Shown in pieces: positions 32,356-42,694 of a stretch of 64,000 nt of DNA. Made by a program: the position numbers and the translations under genes. Each line of letters starts with the position of its first letter. Within the stretch, counting starts at the first letter, position 1. The notes under the pieces were generated by a model. The model made no database searches, was not told the origin of the DNA, and saw only the letters and a list, made by a program, of their open reading frames with translations. The stretch covers positions 11,798,001-11,862,000 of the forward strand of contig CM050453.2 of NCBI GenBank assembly GCA_027563935.2, written 5' to 3'. The DNA is from Costus lasius. Lineage: Eukaryota; Streptophyta; Magnoliopsida; Zingiberales; Costaceae.

Positions 32356-32540
32356 GTTGCACAATAACAATTTTACAATTTATCACTATCCGAATCCCTA
32401 TAAATTGTGCTACCTGTCACTGTAGAAGATTGTCACTTGCGGAACGTGTGCATGCGAATGCTTTTTTCGTCACTTACTCATTTGTGAGTAGCATTTTTGC
32501 CATCACCGATGGGGCAGAATTTAAAGTTTTTCGTATTGTG
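32356..32540 (+). ncRNA. snRNA-like unit D (diverged)
   Basis: Copy of unit A. The USE is degraded (GTTGCACAATA, 32356-32366). TATAAATT (32399-32406), U-rich loop and Sm-like ATTTTTG (32493-32499) remain. The outer stem TTGC (32437-32440) faces GTAG (32488-32491), still pairing through G-U. Probably inactive. Confidence 0.45.
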
Positions 32541-32721
32541 CGTGCCTTATCGACATTTGGTCTGTCATGTGATGCGAGTGTGTAAAGTCTGGTTGATGAA
32601 TAGAGCACATTATGAGTGATTGTATCCATGGATAGTAGTCGATGTATCTGGCCAGTTGGGGATTGTAGTACAGGTGTACTGTTTACTGTCAAAATATTAT
32701 AAATTGTTGTTGGAAGAAGCA

Positions 32722-32840
32722 GTATTGTTTATATATGTTTATTTATGTATATTTATATATGTTTACATATATTTTTATGTGATTTTATATATGTTTATTT
32801 ATACATAGTTATATATGCTTATATATATTTATATATGTTA
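32722..32840 (+). repeat. AT-rich minisatellite, copy 2
   Basis: Copy of 13935-14058, with the same TATATGTTTATTTATG phrases. Confidence 0.75.
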
Positions 32841-33048
32841 TAAATTGCTCATCTCATCTTCTAGACATGTTTTATTCACAAATCTAATCCAATGTAAATT
32901 AAAAAACACACGAGGGATTAACGATATTGAAAGGTTCAAATGAATTAATGTAGAAACTAGCATTCATATTCTTAATTCTTCTAAATGGATGGATGGGAAG
33001 AAGACAGCATAGAACTTATGTTAGGTCTCGTTTTTATGCGATTTGTTG

Positions 33049-33464
33049 AAAAATTTTTTGCGGAAGCGTACCCTCCTGCAATGATCGCAGGAGGGTTCTC
33101 TTACCTTTCAGACACGTATCTCAAAGTATTTTTATTATACCATATTTTAATTTTTATACGTTATGATTTTATACAATAATATATTAATTTTATACGATAA
33201 TGCTATTATACGATAATATATGTGTTATACGATAAATATGGTATAACACATTTGTATTATGGTATAATCTGTACAGTTAAAATATTGTATAACACATATA
33301 TATTATCATATAAAATTATTATTGTATAAAATTAATACATTAACATATAAAATTATGACGTATAAATCATAAAATATAGTATAAAAGCATGCTTTGAGAT
33401 GCGTACTATGGGCGTACCCTCCTGCGATCATTGCAAGGAGGGTACCATTCCCCAAAAAAATTTT
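33049..33464. mobile_element. MITE with palindromic termini, copy 2
   Basis: Copy of 14260-14684. Terminal repeats contain GTACCCTCCTGCAATGATCG on the left and the facing CGATCATTGCAAGGAGGGTA on the right. The interior TTATACGATAAT-like palindromes differ slightly from copy 1. It came along with the 8-kb duplication and did not insert separately. Confidence 0.75.
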
Positions 33465-33495
33465 CCCATTTTTTACATATCACAGCATTACTTTG

Positions 33496-33749
33496 CTTGG
33501 AGGCATGATCGCCAGCGGCGGCAGCATCTCGGAGGTGAGATCGGGAGCGAGCGGGTAGCCGCAATGTCTCAGAGGCAAAGATTGCGAGCGGCTGTGACGA
33601 CACCACCTAGGAGGCAAGATCGTGAGTGAGCGGGCAGCGACATCATCTCGGAGGTGAGATCGGGATGGAGTAGCGATGGCAATGCCTCAGAGGCAAGATC
33701 ACGAGCGAGTGGCGGCAACGTCCCAGCGGCGAGATCGTGAGCGAGGGCA
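33496..33749 (+). repeat. Degenerate 38-bp tandem repeat, copy 2
   Basis: Copy of 14715-14968 with very few differences. The following 33750-34530 is the GC-rich tract corresponding to 14969-15766, with one fewer CTCCGCCGCCTCACTGAT unit. Confidence 0.7.
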
Positions 33750-34530
33750 CAGATCGGGAGAAGGGGCTCACGAAGAAGCTCTTCGCATGATTTTTTTTAC
33801 CCTGTTCATGTTCTCCCGTGATCCTTGAACCGGGCTCGTAGGGGAGGAGCTGTAGGCTCGGTTTGCGGCTGTTGGCCACCCGTAAGAGCGGGTGCGACCA
33901 GCAGAATCAATGGGAGTACCGTTGTTTGGGGAGGCTATTACTGGGAACACCAGTGAGTTTTTGCTGTGCGAGAGAAGCAGCTAATCTGCTTCCCTGGTGA
34001 ATCAGCTCCACGCCTCGCTGCTGTGAATCCACGCCACGCCGAACTGCGCCCGCTGACCTCCGCCGCCTCACCGATCTCTGCCGCCTTGCCGACCTCGATC
34101 ACCGGCTCTGTTGACCTCCAGTACCAGATCCAGCTCTGCCGACGTCCTGCTCCAACCTCTTGTGCCTCATCGAGCTCGAGGACCAGCTCCGCCGACCTCC
34201 AGTGCCTCGTCAAGCTCGATCAGCATCTTCGTTGACCTCCAACGCCCATTCTAGTTCCACCGACCTCCTACTGCAGCCTTGCTGACCTCTACGTCTAGTT
34301 CCATCAACGACCGCCCAGCTCCTGCGCCCGCCTCTGTCGTCCAAAGCCATCACCGACTATCCAGCTCCTGCACCCTCCTCTGCTGGTTCCACCTCTAGCA
34401 CCATCGCCGACGTCCAGCTCCTGTACCCGCCTCTGCCGATTTCAATCGTCCAGCTCCAGCTCCGCCTCTGCCAGTTCCCATCGCCCGCCTCTACTGTCCA
34501 TCTCCAAGTCTGCCAGTGCCCGCCTCCGCT

Positions 34531-34677
34531 TCAGAGTACTTTGACATGATGCCGAGAAAATCTACCAGATCGGTCGAGATGAGGGAGTCCAGAAATCCTT
34601 TCCTCCATCTCGAGACTTCACCGCTGGAGGACTACGACATGGCTGCTTATTACCTTGCTCTGATTCTAGGACATTAG
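34531..34677 (+). pseudogene. Short gene-like fragment, unknown protein (copy 2)
   Basis: The same 48-codon frame as 15767-15913, ending TAG. Two neighbouring codon changes near the start differ from copy 1, and the rest is unchanged. The region 34678-35969 after it is noncoding, as in copy 1. Confidence 0.35.
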
Positions 34678-35969
34678 GAGAATAGAACCTTTGTTGTTGA
34701 TGAATAATTACTTGGTGTAGATTCAGTCTGATAGTGTAGTTTGATAATTATATTCTTGTTGCTGGGTTCTGATCATTTCTCAAAGGGATTAACCATGCTT
34801 ATTGTGTGGATGCATCAATGTGTCATTGGTACCTCTGATCTGAAACATGGGGAGAATAAAGGTGTTGTAATTCAGCAAAGTATTCCTGAAACTTTGGTTC
34901 TTATCGTGCCTCTTTGGTCAAGAATTGTGATGCCTAGGTCATTATATGAAAGAGAATGAAAAAGATAAAGAAGTGAGGACAAAAATGATTTGGATAAGGT
35001 GTAGATGCAAGTACGATGCAGGAGCATTTTCACATGATATGTTTGACTTAATTTTGACTTAGTCAAATTTTGCATAATTATTATAGATCTTGATTGAATG
35101 TAGACCTAGTCAACATTTATATCTAAATTTTGACTTTGATTGGAATGTCATCCTAAATTTTAATGAGGCACTAATCATTGTTATTTTGTTTGCCATGTAA
35201 TCAACATGAGATCAAGTCAATTGGATGCACACATCAAGCCTAGATCAAACTCAAATCAAGCAATATAAAAAGGGCCCAAATTGCAGCCCACAGATATCCT
35301 AAGCCCCAAGAAAGAGATGCTGAACGTTGCAACTTACTTGAAGAGGAAAACTCCAGCAAGCGAAGAGAAAAGCTATTACGCGGAAGAGCTGCTCGTTGCA
35401 GTTGGCATGAAGATGAAGAAAGCAGCAACGACATTGTTACCGGCCCCCTTTCTATAAAACTGTATCTCCTTTTTGTAAAAAAAAAAAGTTATTGAAGTTT
35501 TTGACAATGAATGAAAATAGTTTTCGTATCTTCCTCCTATCGGATGGTCTCCTCTCCTCTTCTCTAGGTGCTGGGCACCTCTCTCTCTTCTCTTCTCCAG
35601 CGCTTGTGTCGCCACCTTCTTCTTCTCCTCCAACCAAACATGCTGTTCCTGATCTCCAGTCCAGTTCCCTGCTACGTCGCCGCTTCCTGCTATCCAACAC
35701 CAAATCTCCATTTCCAGCCACGCTGCACAACTGATTTCACCCATCACCTATCGCCATCGCCGCTCCACATTGACCTCAACCCTGTCGCAGAAAGATCCAC
35801 CCGAAGCGCCCCCTGCTTTCAGCTTGGAAGTCCTATTATTGTTGCTTCCTGACGTCGTGCATCTAGTCCAGGAGGGGATCGCCTCATCCGCCGGTTGGAT
35901 TGCTGGAATCAGAAGAATTATCATCACACCCCAGCTTCCGCCCACACGGCCCCTGTTTCGATCGAACAG

Positions 35970-36339
35970 ATGTATTCCGCCTCCGGCGGTGCTCCAACGT
36001 CGACGTCGGCCCACTCCATTTCCTCCTACTTCAACACCATCGTTTCCGACATTTCCCGCTACCTAGCGCCGGACGGGAACATCGTCAATCAGCTAGCCCC
36101 AACTCCCCACTGCCTCATAAGAACTCAGCCATGTTTTGATACTGTTCGCATTCTGCATTTAGTTTTATCTGATTAGTGTTTTAATGCAGGAAACTAACGT
36201 ACTTAAAGCTATTGATATCCCAGATGCATTGTACGACTTAGAAGAACACATTCTGCTCTACATCCTGGACTACTTGGTGACAGCCGAGCGTTACCAGATT
36301 ATGCTTATAGATTATCCTAAGCAACATAGCAAAGTTTGA
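35970..36339 (+). pseudogene. Two-exon gene fragment, unknown protein (copy 2, longer)
   Basis: The first block starts at ATG 35970 and contains SISSYFNTIVSDISRYLAPD. The second block follows an AG acceptor at 36190 and runs 49 codons to TGA (36337-36339), containing DIPDALYDLEEHILLYILDY and ending KQHSKV. Between them is a T-rich intron-like stretch ending TTTTAATGCAG. The length beyond the copy 1 stop shows copy 1 was cut by a 13-bp deletion. Protein family not recognised; a captured host gene fragment is the simplest reading. Confidence 0.42.
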
Positions 36340-38061
36340 TGACTAATAAGTTTTTGTTGGTATTTTTGTGCTTCCTATTTTGATAAGTCTTCTGGTCACA
36401 TATATTTTACATGTTCAACAAGCATCTAACTTTCTATTTTTGGGTTCAACTGAAAGTATACTTTTAGTTCTAATGCCAGAGTTAATTAGTTCTAATAAAG
36501 GATCACTAGATGCTCTTATAAGGCATAGCTACTTTTCATAAACGATTATTCTCTGTAGCACTAATTCTAGTTGTTTCTAAATTCTGATTTCATCTTGAAA
36601 ATAATTAAGATTTTAATTCAGTAGATTTGCATGATAGTGCGCCCTCCTACATCAAAGTATAATTTGTTTTGGTTCCATACATTGCTTGAGCTATGATGGT
36701 TCAATCAAGGTTTGCTCTCTGATTAATGTTGTCATCTAAAAACAAGGTTGATTAAAAAAAAATAAGGTTGATTGATATCTATCATTTGTGTTATATTTAG
36801 ACTGCAAATTCATGTCATAGAAGTTTGGAACTAGAATGGGCTTTGTAGTAAAAGAAATTCAAGACTCAATTAATCTACAAACTTATGAACTTTTGATCAA
36901 TAGTTGTAACTTGAAACACTTACACATTGGGACTCAAATTTGAATTCACCAACTTAAGTTTGGATTGTAGAAGAAGAGGTGAGATATATATTACGTGATA
37001 TGTCATCCTTTTCATATCAAACATAGGTAAAATTATAATTGCGTCAATGATACTACATAATGGAGCCTATAGTTGCGTCAATGATACTAGAAAATTTCTA
37101 GGACTTTTTCTTTGACTTGAGAGAGTCATCAAGAAGAATACTCAAATGGTGGTTTGATCTATCTTAAACAAACAAGGCAAATTTGTTCAAAGTAGATAAC
37201 AAATTTGATCTACAATAAATTGGTGTTAAAAAAAAACTTAAAAACTATAGACCAAGCCTTTGAATCACTAATATTTTTTCCATTTTAGTATAGGCAAGAG
37301 ACTCCATCCATTCTGTCTCTTCCACTTGTTAACAGAGCCACTAGAAGAGGAATCAACATGAGGATGAAATGTATTAATGAAGATTATAGATTGATCGTAA
37401 CCTTTAGACAAGAGCATGTCAATGCCCAGGTCATCACTATAAAGGTATCAGACGATTGCATATGCCTCATAATCAATGGTAGTAGTTTTTGTAGAACTAA
37501 CGTCATATGAGAAATGAATATGTCATAATTGAAGTGAAAGACAAATATATAGATTAAAACATCAGAAAAAAAAAAAAGCAATCCATCCAAGATGACATTT
37601 TAATTGTTGAAATAGTTGTTTGAGGTGCAATATTAATATTTTGGTTTGAAAGAACATGAGTTTAAATATACTCAACAAATCTCAATTTATTATATATATA
37701 AACAAAATTTTAGAGATAGAGAAAGGTTTGAATCGAAACAATGAAAAGACACTAGGGTTAGCCACGCTAATGCAAAGAGCCAACACACTATTTCACAATG
37801 AAAACTATATTGTCTCAACAAAGAGTAATCCACTATGTGCGCCAAAAAGAAATTTTATTGATGACATGGTTAAGTTGGTGTAAGATGTTAGATCGAGGTA
37901 TGAGCTATTTGAACTCAATTATAAATAATTTAGTACCAATAAATTGGATTTAATTTAGGTATAAATAGTATAAACCCTACTGAGTCGACTTTAGTTAGGA
38001 TACATATAGTTTAAGTCAGAATACACTACACCTTCCGGTCGATGTCTTCTTGAACTCCGAT
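36340..38061 (+). other. AT-rich noncoding stretch, no gene recognised
   Basis: Copy of 17528-19302. It lacks the 20-bp segment seen near 19120. No feature can be supported. Confidence 0.5.
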
Positions 38062-38373
38062 GAGGATATCGTCGGAAAAGCCTCTCTCTTCCAGCCGTTG
38101 ACTCGCTACACTGTTTTGCCCTAGAAAATAGGGGATCTGTAGTCGACCTTCTTCTCACGTAAGCTAGAGGATATCGCCGAAAAAGCCTCTCTTCCAGCCG
38201 CTGACTCGCTACCCTATTTTGCCTTAGAAAACAGGGGATCCGCAGTCGACCTTCTGCTCACGTTAGCCAGAGGATATCGCTGGAAAAGCCTCTCTCTACC
38301 AGCCGCTGACTCGCTACCCAGTTTTGCCCTAGAAAATAGGGGATCCGCAGTTGACTTTCTGCTCACGTCAGCC
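38062..38373 (+). repeat. Tandem repeat, three units of about 104 bp
   Basis: Units start at GAGGATATCG near 38062, 38167 and 38270. Each holds AAAAGCCTCTCT, CCGCTGACTCGCTACCC or a variant, TTTTGCCCTAGAAAATAGGG, and GTCGACCTTCTGCTCACGT. Copy 1 has little more than one unit. Confidence 0.9.
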
Positions 38374-38700
38374 AGAGACCTCCTGACCAGGGAGTTGCAC
38401 CACTTCGTCGCCAACGTCGCTGCAACGCTTCCCGTCGTCGTCATTCTACCGGCACTGGCGAAACTTCGGCCGGAAGCAACTTTATGGCAGCGCAACATCC
38501 CCTTGCCGAGTCGGGCCTGTCTCTCGGCGCTGCTATCCCCCACCTGGGTGCCGCCTGCATCCTCCATTGGTCAGCACTTCGTCGGTGAACCCTCCTCGCC
38601 GGAAGGCCCCATTTCTGCCGGCGCCGCCGCGGCCCTTGCAGCGCTCGGATCACCCACCTGGTCGTCTCGCGCACAAGACCTATCCACGAACAGAAGCGGA
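38374..38700 (+). repeat. GC-rich module of unknown origin
   Basis: This lies directly after the 104-bp array and begins GACCTCCTGACCAGGGAGTT. It is absent from the corresponding position in copy 1 and has a diverged relative at 21690-21939. Frames on both strands are open for 70-110 codons because of GC content; none is conserved in the relative. Confidence 0.65.
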
Positions 38701-38779
38701 TAGATCTTCTCTCGAACAGTTATTACTGCTGCCCTGCGATGAAGAGGCGGGCCCAATTTGGAAATGTAGTGCAATTGGT

Positions 38780-39255
38780 GCTATTTAAAGTTAAAAAAGT
38801 GTTGTATTGTAAAGTTAAAAACGACTGTAGATTATAAAATACTATAGATTGCTGTTAGAAAAAAAAATACTATAAGTTAGTGTAAAATATAAAAATATAT
38901 GATAATTAAAATTATTTATCAAATAAATAAAATAGCAAAAATAATTAAAATATTAAAGTATTAAATAATTAAATTTATTTCTACATAAAATCGTAAAATA
39001 GTAAAATAGTAAAATTTATAATTTTTTTCATATATATAAAAATTAGTCGCCTATTTTTTGAGATTATTAAATTTTAAGTTTTTATTTTTAAAATATTAAT
39101 TAAATTATATATATTGTTAACTTATATATATAAATATAGATAAAAATTTAATTTTTGTGCAGTCAAATATGGAAGCTAATATTTATGTAAGTAAAGTTTT
39201 ACAAACATAACTAAATTTTCATCAATAGTTCACTGGGAAGTGAAGTTTAAAGTTA
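38780..39255 (+). other. AT-rich tract, no gene
   Basis: Copy of 19560-20018, with a small TATATATTGTTAACTTATA insertion near 39108. No feature recognised. Confidence 0.6.
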
Positions 39256-39485
39256 CCGTGTGAGCGAGGTTCGATCCCTACCCATTTTACATTTTGCATT
39301 CACCCGCGCAGCCTGCAGGTCATTAGCTGCAGCCTTCACCTGGAGGCTTCAACGCAAGTCAATGCGTTGACGCCAGTCAATGCGTCAACGATGCGCTTGC
39401 CCGGCCGAATAAGGATCCGCTTCATTGCACGCAAGTATGCAACCTGCTCGCGAGCGGTGCATAACACATTTGAATCGCATTTATA

Positions 39486-39690
39486 GTCCCACATCTGTAA
39501 TTTTACATTTTATTACTGATAGAAGCCCTATAAATTACCCGGCCCGTAGACAAAAAAAAGCATCACCTCCGGAACGAGTACACGCCGAACGCTTTTTTCG
39601 GCCTGTGCTCGTTTGTAAGGAGCATTTTTGCCATTACTTACGAGGTTTATGCCTCAGGAGGCTTTTGCAGGCCTCCGCCAAAGATTATAA
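39486..39690 (+). ncRNA. snRNA-like unit E
   Basis: Copy of unit B within the second 8-kb segment. USE GTCCCACATCT (39486-39496), 32 bp, TATAAATT (39529-39536), hairpin with loop AACGCTTTTTT, Sm-like ATTTTTG (39624-39630), terminal hairpin GGAGGC...GCCTCC and degenerate 3' box (39679-39690). Confidence 0.55.
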
Positions 39691-40263
39691 ATTTTTTTTC
39701 AATAAGTTTTTTCAACTTGAAAGGGCCTTCTTCGAAGCCCTATCTTGTGGGGCAGCATAGAACGGCCTGCGGGCCTTCTTCCAAGGCATGTTTCTGCAGC
39801 CCGGTGAGGTCTGCGAATGAATCTAAAATTTTACTTTTATAATATATTAAGTTTTCTCTAAATTGTGTATTTTTTGTCAGTTTTTCCAGGGCCCAAACAT
39901 TAACAGGTGGAGCAACCCAAAAGAGGCTTCGGATGAAATCTAAAATAGATCCACTTTTATAATAAATTAAGTCTTCTAGTAATTGTGTTAATGACATCTC
40001 TTATTGTATTTTAACCTTAGATAATTTAAAGGTTTAAAAATCAATTTATGATATTAGTTAAATAAGGACATCAGTAATAAAAGTTTTAAATACAAATAAT
40101 CAATATACTGATAGTTTATTTTAAAATTATGCTTATTTTTAATTAATCAAATTTCATCAATATATTTAATAGGTCAACATTTAGTTAATTAATCCGGTAA
40201 GCTTGGCAACGGGGTCAACGAGTTTTATCATCCCGACCGCATGGCATTTAAATCGCATTTTTA

Positions 40264-40470
40264 GTCCCACATCGGTAGTTTTACATTTTATTACTGATAA
40301 AACCCCTATAAATTACCCGGCCCGTAAAGAAAGAAAGTTGTCACCTCCGGAACGAGTACACGGCGAACGCTTTTTTCGTCCTGTGCTCGTTTGTAAGGAG
40401 CATTTTTGCCATTACTTGCGAGGCTTTAAGCCTCAGGAGGCTTTTTGCAGGCCTCTGCCAAAGAGTATAA
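40264..40470 (+). ncRNA. snRNA-like unit F, candidate Sm-class small RNA gene
   Basis: This is the best-preserved family member. USE GTCCCACATCG (40264-40274) matches the plant snRNA consensus exactly. After 32 bp comes TATAAATT (40307-40314), the spacing of plant Pol II snRNA genes. The predicted RNA would start near 40336 and be about 120 nt. Outer stem CTCC (40345-40348) pairs with GGAG (40397-40400). An inner 14-position stem (40352-40365 with 40377-40390) has one mismatch and an 11-nt loop AACGCTTTTTT (40366-40376). An Sm-type ATTTTTG (40402-40408) follows, then hairpins GAGGC/GCCTC near 40420-40433 and 40438-40455. A 3' box matching CA(N)3AGTNNAA lies at 40459-40470. The shape recalls U5 snRNA, but the universal U5 loop GCCTTTTAC is absent (GCTTTTTTC here). 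Expression is not shown; a dead U5-derived family is the main alternative. Confidence 0.6.
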
Positions 40471-41129
40471 ATGTTTTTTCAAGAAGCTTTTGCAGCTTGA
40501 AAGGGCTCTTCTTATACGCGCTATCTTGAGGAGCAGCCCAGTAGGGCCCGCAGGACTTCTTCCAAGACCCTAACATGGTTCTGCAGCCCCGCGAACGAAT
40601 CTAAAATTTAACTTTTATAATTTATGAAGTGTTCTCTAAATTGTGTGTTTTTGTCAGTTGTTACATGGCCCTAACATTAACAGGTGCAGCCCAGTGCCCA
40701 GAAGAGCCTTCGGATGAAATCTAAAAGAGATCCACTATTACAATAAAATTTAGTCTTCTCGAAATTGTGTTATTGACATGTCTTATTGTATTTTAACCGT
40801 AGATAATTTAATGGTTTAAAAATTAATTTATGATATTAGTTTAAATAAGGACATCAGTAATAAAAGTTTTAAACACAAATAATCAATATACTTATAATTT
40901 ATTTTAAAATTAAGTTTATTTTTAATTAATTAAAATTTAATCAATATATTTAATAATGTTCAAGGTCAACATTTAGTTAATGAATAGAGTACTCCCTAAG
41001 CTTGGCAACGGGGTCAACGAGTTTTTATCAACCTCGACCCCATGCTTCAAAACATGGGGAAAAAAATTGGGTATCCGATCTCACCCTCCAATTGCATTGG
41101 GATTATCCACGAATTCTAATGTTAATTAA

Positions 41130-41570
41130 TGGTGAGATTTGTACCATTTAAGATATTATTTAAATTTTTACTTAAAAAATAAAATTAATTATTTGATCTT
41201 ATAAAAATTAATAAATTTATTAAAATAATTATTTTAAATTTCAAAAATAAATTTTGTTTTATTATAAAAATATATTATTTAAATTTCTTATTTTAAAAAT
41301 AAAATTAATAATTAAATTTTATATTAAAATTAATTATTTGATCTTATAAAATTTAATTATTTTTTTATTTTATTATAAAAATTTATAATTTTAAGTTCTT
41401 ACTAAAAAATAAAATTAATAATTAAATATTATATTAAAATTAATTATTTGATCTTATAAAATTTAATAATTTTATTAAAATACTTAAAATAATTTTTATT
41501 TTATTATAAAAATATATAATTTTAATTTTAATAAATTTTATTAAATTATATATTGATTTCTTCATTAACA
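41130..41570 (+). repeat. AT-rich degenerate tandem repeat
   Basis: The phrase AATTAATTATTTGATCTTAT recurs near 41187, 41331 and 41438, inside units of about 105-145 bp that are otherwise A/T. No coding content. From 41571 to 41699 nothing further is seen. Confidence 0.65.
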
Positions 41571-41699
41571 ACACCAAAAACATAATAAATATACAAAAAC
41601 AGCATTAATAATAATTGCTACAGTAACATCAATTGAATTAACTAAATAGCCTTAACAGCAACTGCAACAGTGACAGTGTAGCTATGACAGCGCAGTGGA

Positions 41700-41928
41700 A
41701 CCTACATACTCAAGTCTAAACTCATGGGTGCCCTTAGCCTAACAAAGCTAAAGGCCACAAGTCTTTTCATTTTTCTTAAATTTTTATGAAAAGAAATTGA
41801 ATTTCATTTTCTTTTAATTCTTTTTGTCTAACATTTTTTTAATTTCTCGCATTCAATTAGCATATATATATTCTATTGTTTCACTCTAAGAAATGGAATT
41901 CAATAGGTAAACAAGATCGCAAACTATT
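41700..41928 (+). repeat. Dispersed repeat, copy 3
   Basis: This matches 20816-21064, sharing CTCATGGGTGCCCTTAGCCT and GAATTCAATAGGTAAACAAG. It ends at the solo LTR insertion point, whereas at 21065 the related sequence simply continues. Confidence 0.85.
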
Positions 41929-41933
41929 CCTAA
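41929..41933 (+). other. Solo LTR target-site duplication CCTAA (left side)
   Basis: The five bases before TGTTAGG. The matching CCTAA follows the LTR end at 13473-13477. Confidence 0.8.
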
Positions 41934-42689
41934 TGTTAGGCCTACGGGCCAAATTTTTGGGCGCGGCCCAAAATTCAGCCTAGCTCGTTTATTTGCAGTC
42001 GACTGGGTCGACGGGTTAGCGGATAGGATCGGGCGCCACCTGGATCCGGATCCAAAATTATCGCCCAACGGGCGAAATGCACACGAGATTGCATGCGAAG
42101 AGAGCTAACGTAGATGAGACAACGCGGCTGCTGCCTCAGGCGCTCCCATTGGCAAAAAGTTCCTATGAAGGGACCCTTCTCCACAGCTTGTGGAGAAGGA
42201 TCCCAATTTAGCCATCAAAATAGGTCTAAAAAAAATACCACGTTGATCTACACATCTAGATCTATCCAATGGTATTAAAATCATCGCAAACCAAATCTTG
42301 TACGCTGAGAAAAAAATTGGAGAAGATATAGTAGAATCTAAGTTTCATAGATTCTACTATATCTTCTCCAATTTTTTTCTCAGCGTACAAGATTTGGATT
42401 GTGATGATTTTAATACCATTGGATAGATCTCGATGAGTAGATCATCATGGTATTTTTTTTTAAAATTTTTTAGACCCATTTTGATTACTAAAATGGATCC
42501 TTCTCCACAAGCTATGGAGAAGGGTCCCTTCACAGTACAAATGCTCCCCCCCCCCATTGACTCGTGCAGCGTGGGCTGGGTATTGGGAGAAAAAGGAGGA
42601 CGAGATGACATCCTCGTGCGGCATTGAGTTTACGGGAAACTAAAGAACTCACCAGCGCTTTCCCCTCGTTAACTTCCGTCCCCTCCCTG
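41934..42689 (+). repeat. Left part of the solo LTR, with a foldback MITE inside
   Basis: This begins TGTTAGGCCTACGGGCC and runs to the Athila insertion point. A foldback MITE occupies 42166-42533. The remaining 388 bp or so of LTR sequence includes a C-run (42546-42555) and a GC-rich stretch. The right part is in 12170-13472 and from 63625. Confidence 0.72.
42166..42533. mobile_element. Foldback MITE with about 170-bp arms
   Basis: Left arm starts TGAAGGGACCCTTCTCCACA and the right arm ends with the matching TGGAGAAGGGTCCCTTCA. The arms stay complementary almost to the centre, where AGAATCTA and TAGATTCT flank a short AGTTTCA loop region (about 42338-42352). Within each arm the tip holds a second palindrome CCTTCTCCACA/TGTGGAGAAGG. 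There is no coding sequence. A transcript would fold into one long hairpin. No clear target-site duplication was found, so the superfamily is not assigned. Confidence 0.85.
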
Positions 42690-42694
42690 CTTGT
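42690..42694 (+). other. Athila target-site duplication CTTGT (left side)
   Basis: Directly before the 5' LTR; matched at 63620-63624 and 12165-12169. Confidence 0.93.

Larger units (their letters stand above)
31476..39826 (+). repeat. 8-kb segmental duplication, copy 2
   Basis: This is the partner of 12689-20623, joined on its left directly to the truncated hAT end. It is the less deleted copy: it keeps three 104-bp units and the GC-rich module (38062-38700) and the longer exon at 36190-36339. Its right edge continues naturally into the 778-bp tandem repeat, whereas copy 1 breaks off there. This suggests copy 2 holds the ancestral right boundary. Confidence 0.93.
39463..41035 (+). repeat. 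Two tandem 778-bp units, each with an snRNA-like gene
   Basis: The USE elements at 39486 and 40264 lie 778 bp apart. Both units continue through the hairpin region, a GCAGCCC-rich tail, a TAAGGACATCAGTAATAAAAG phrase, AT-rich sequence and GCTTGGCAACGGGGTCAACG (40201 and 41000). Unit B at 20283 has only the first part. A partial third unit lies at 23465-23665. The snRNA-like segment is therefore part of a larger DNA repeat and not a retroposed RNA copy alone. Confidence 0.85.

Noticed and set aside
40336..40455. Canonical U5 snRNA gene
   Set aside because: The layout is U5-like, but the universally conserved loop sequence GCCTTTTAC is not present, so I did not assign the U5 name or symbol.
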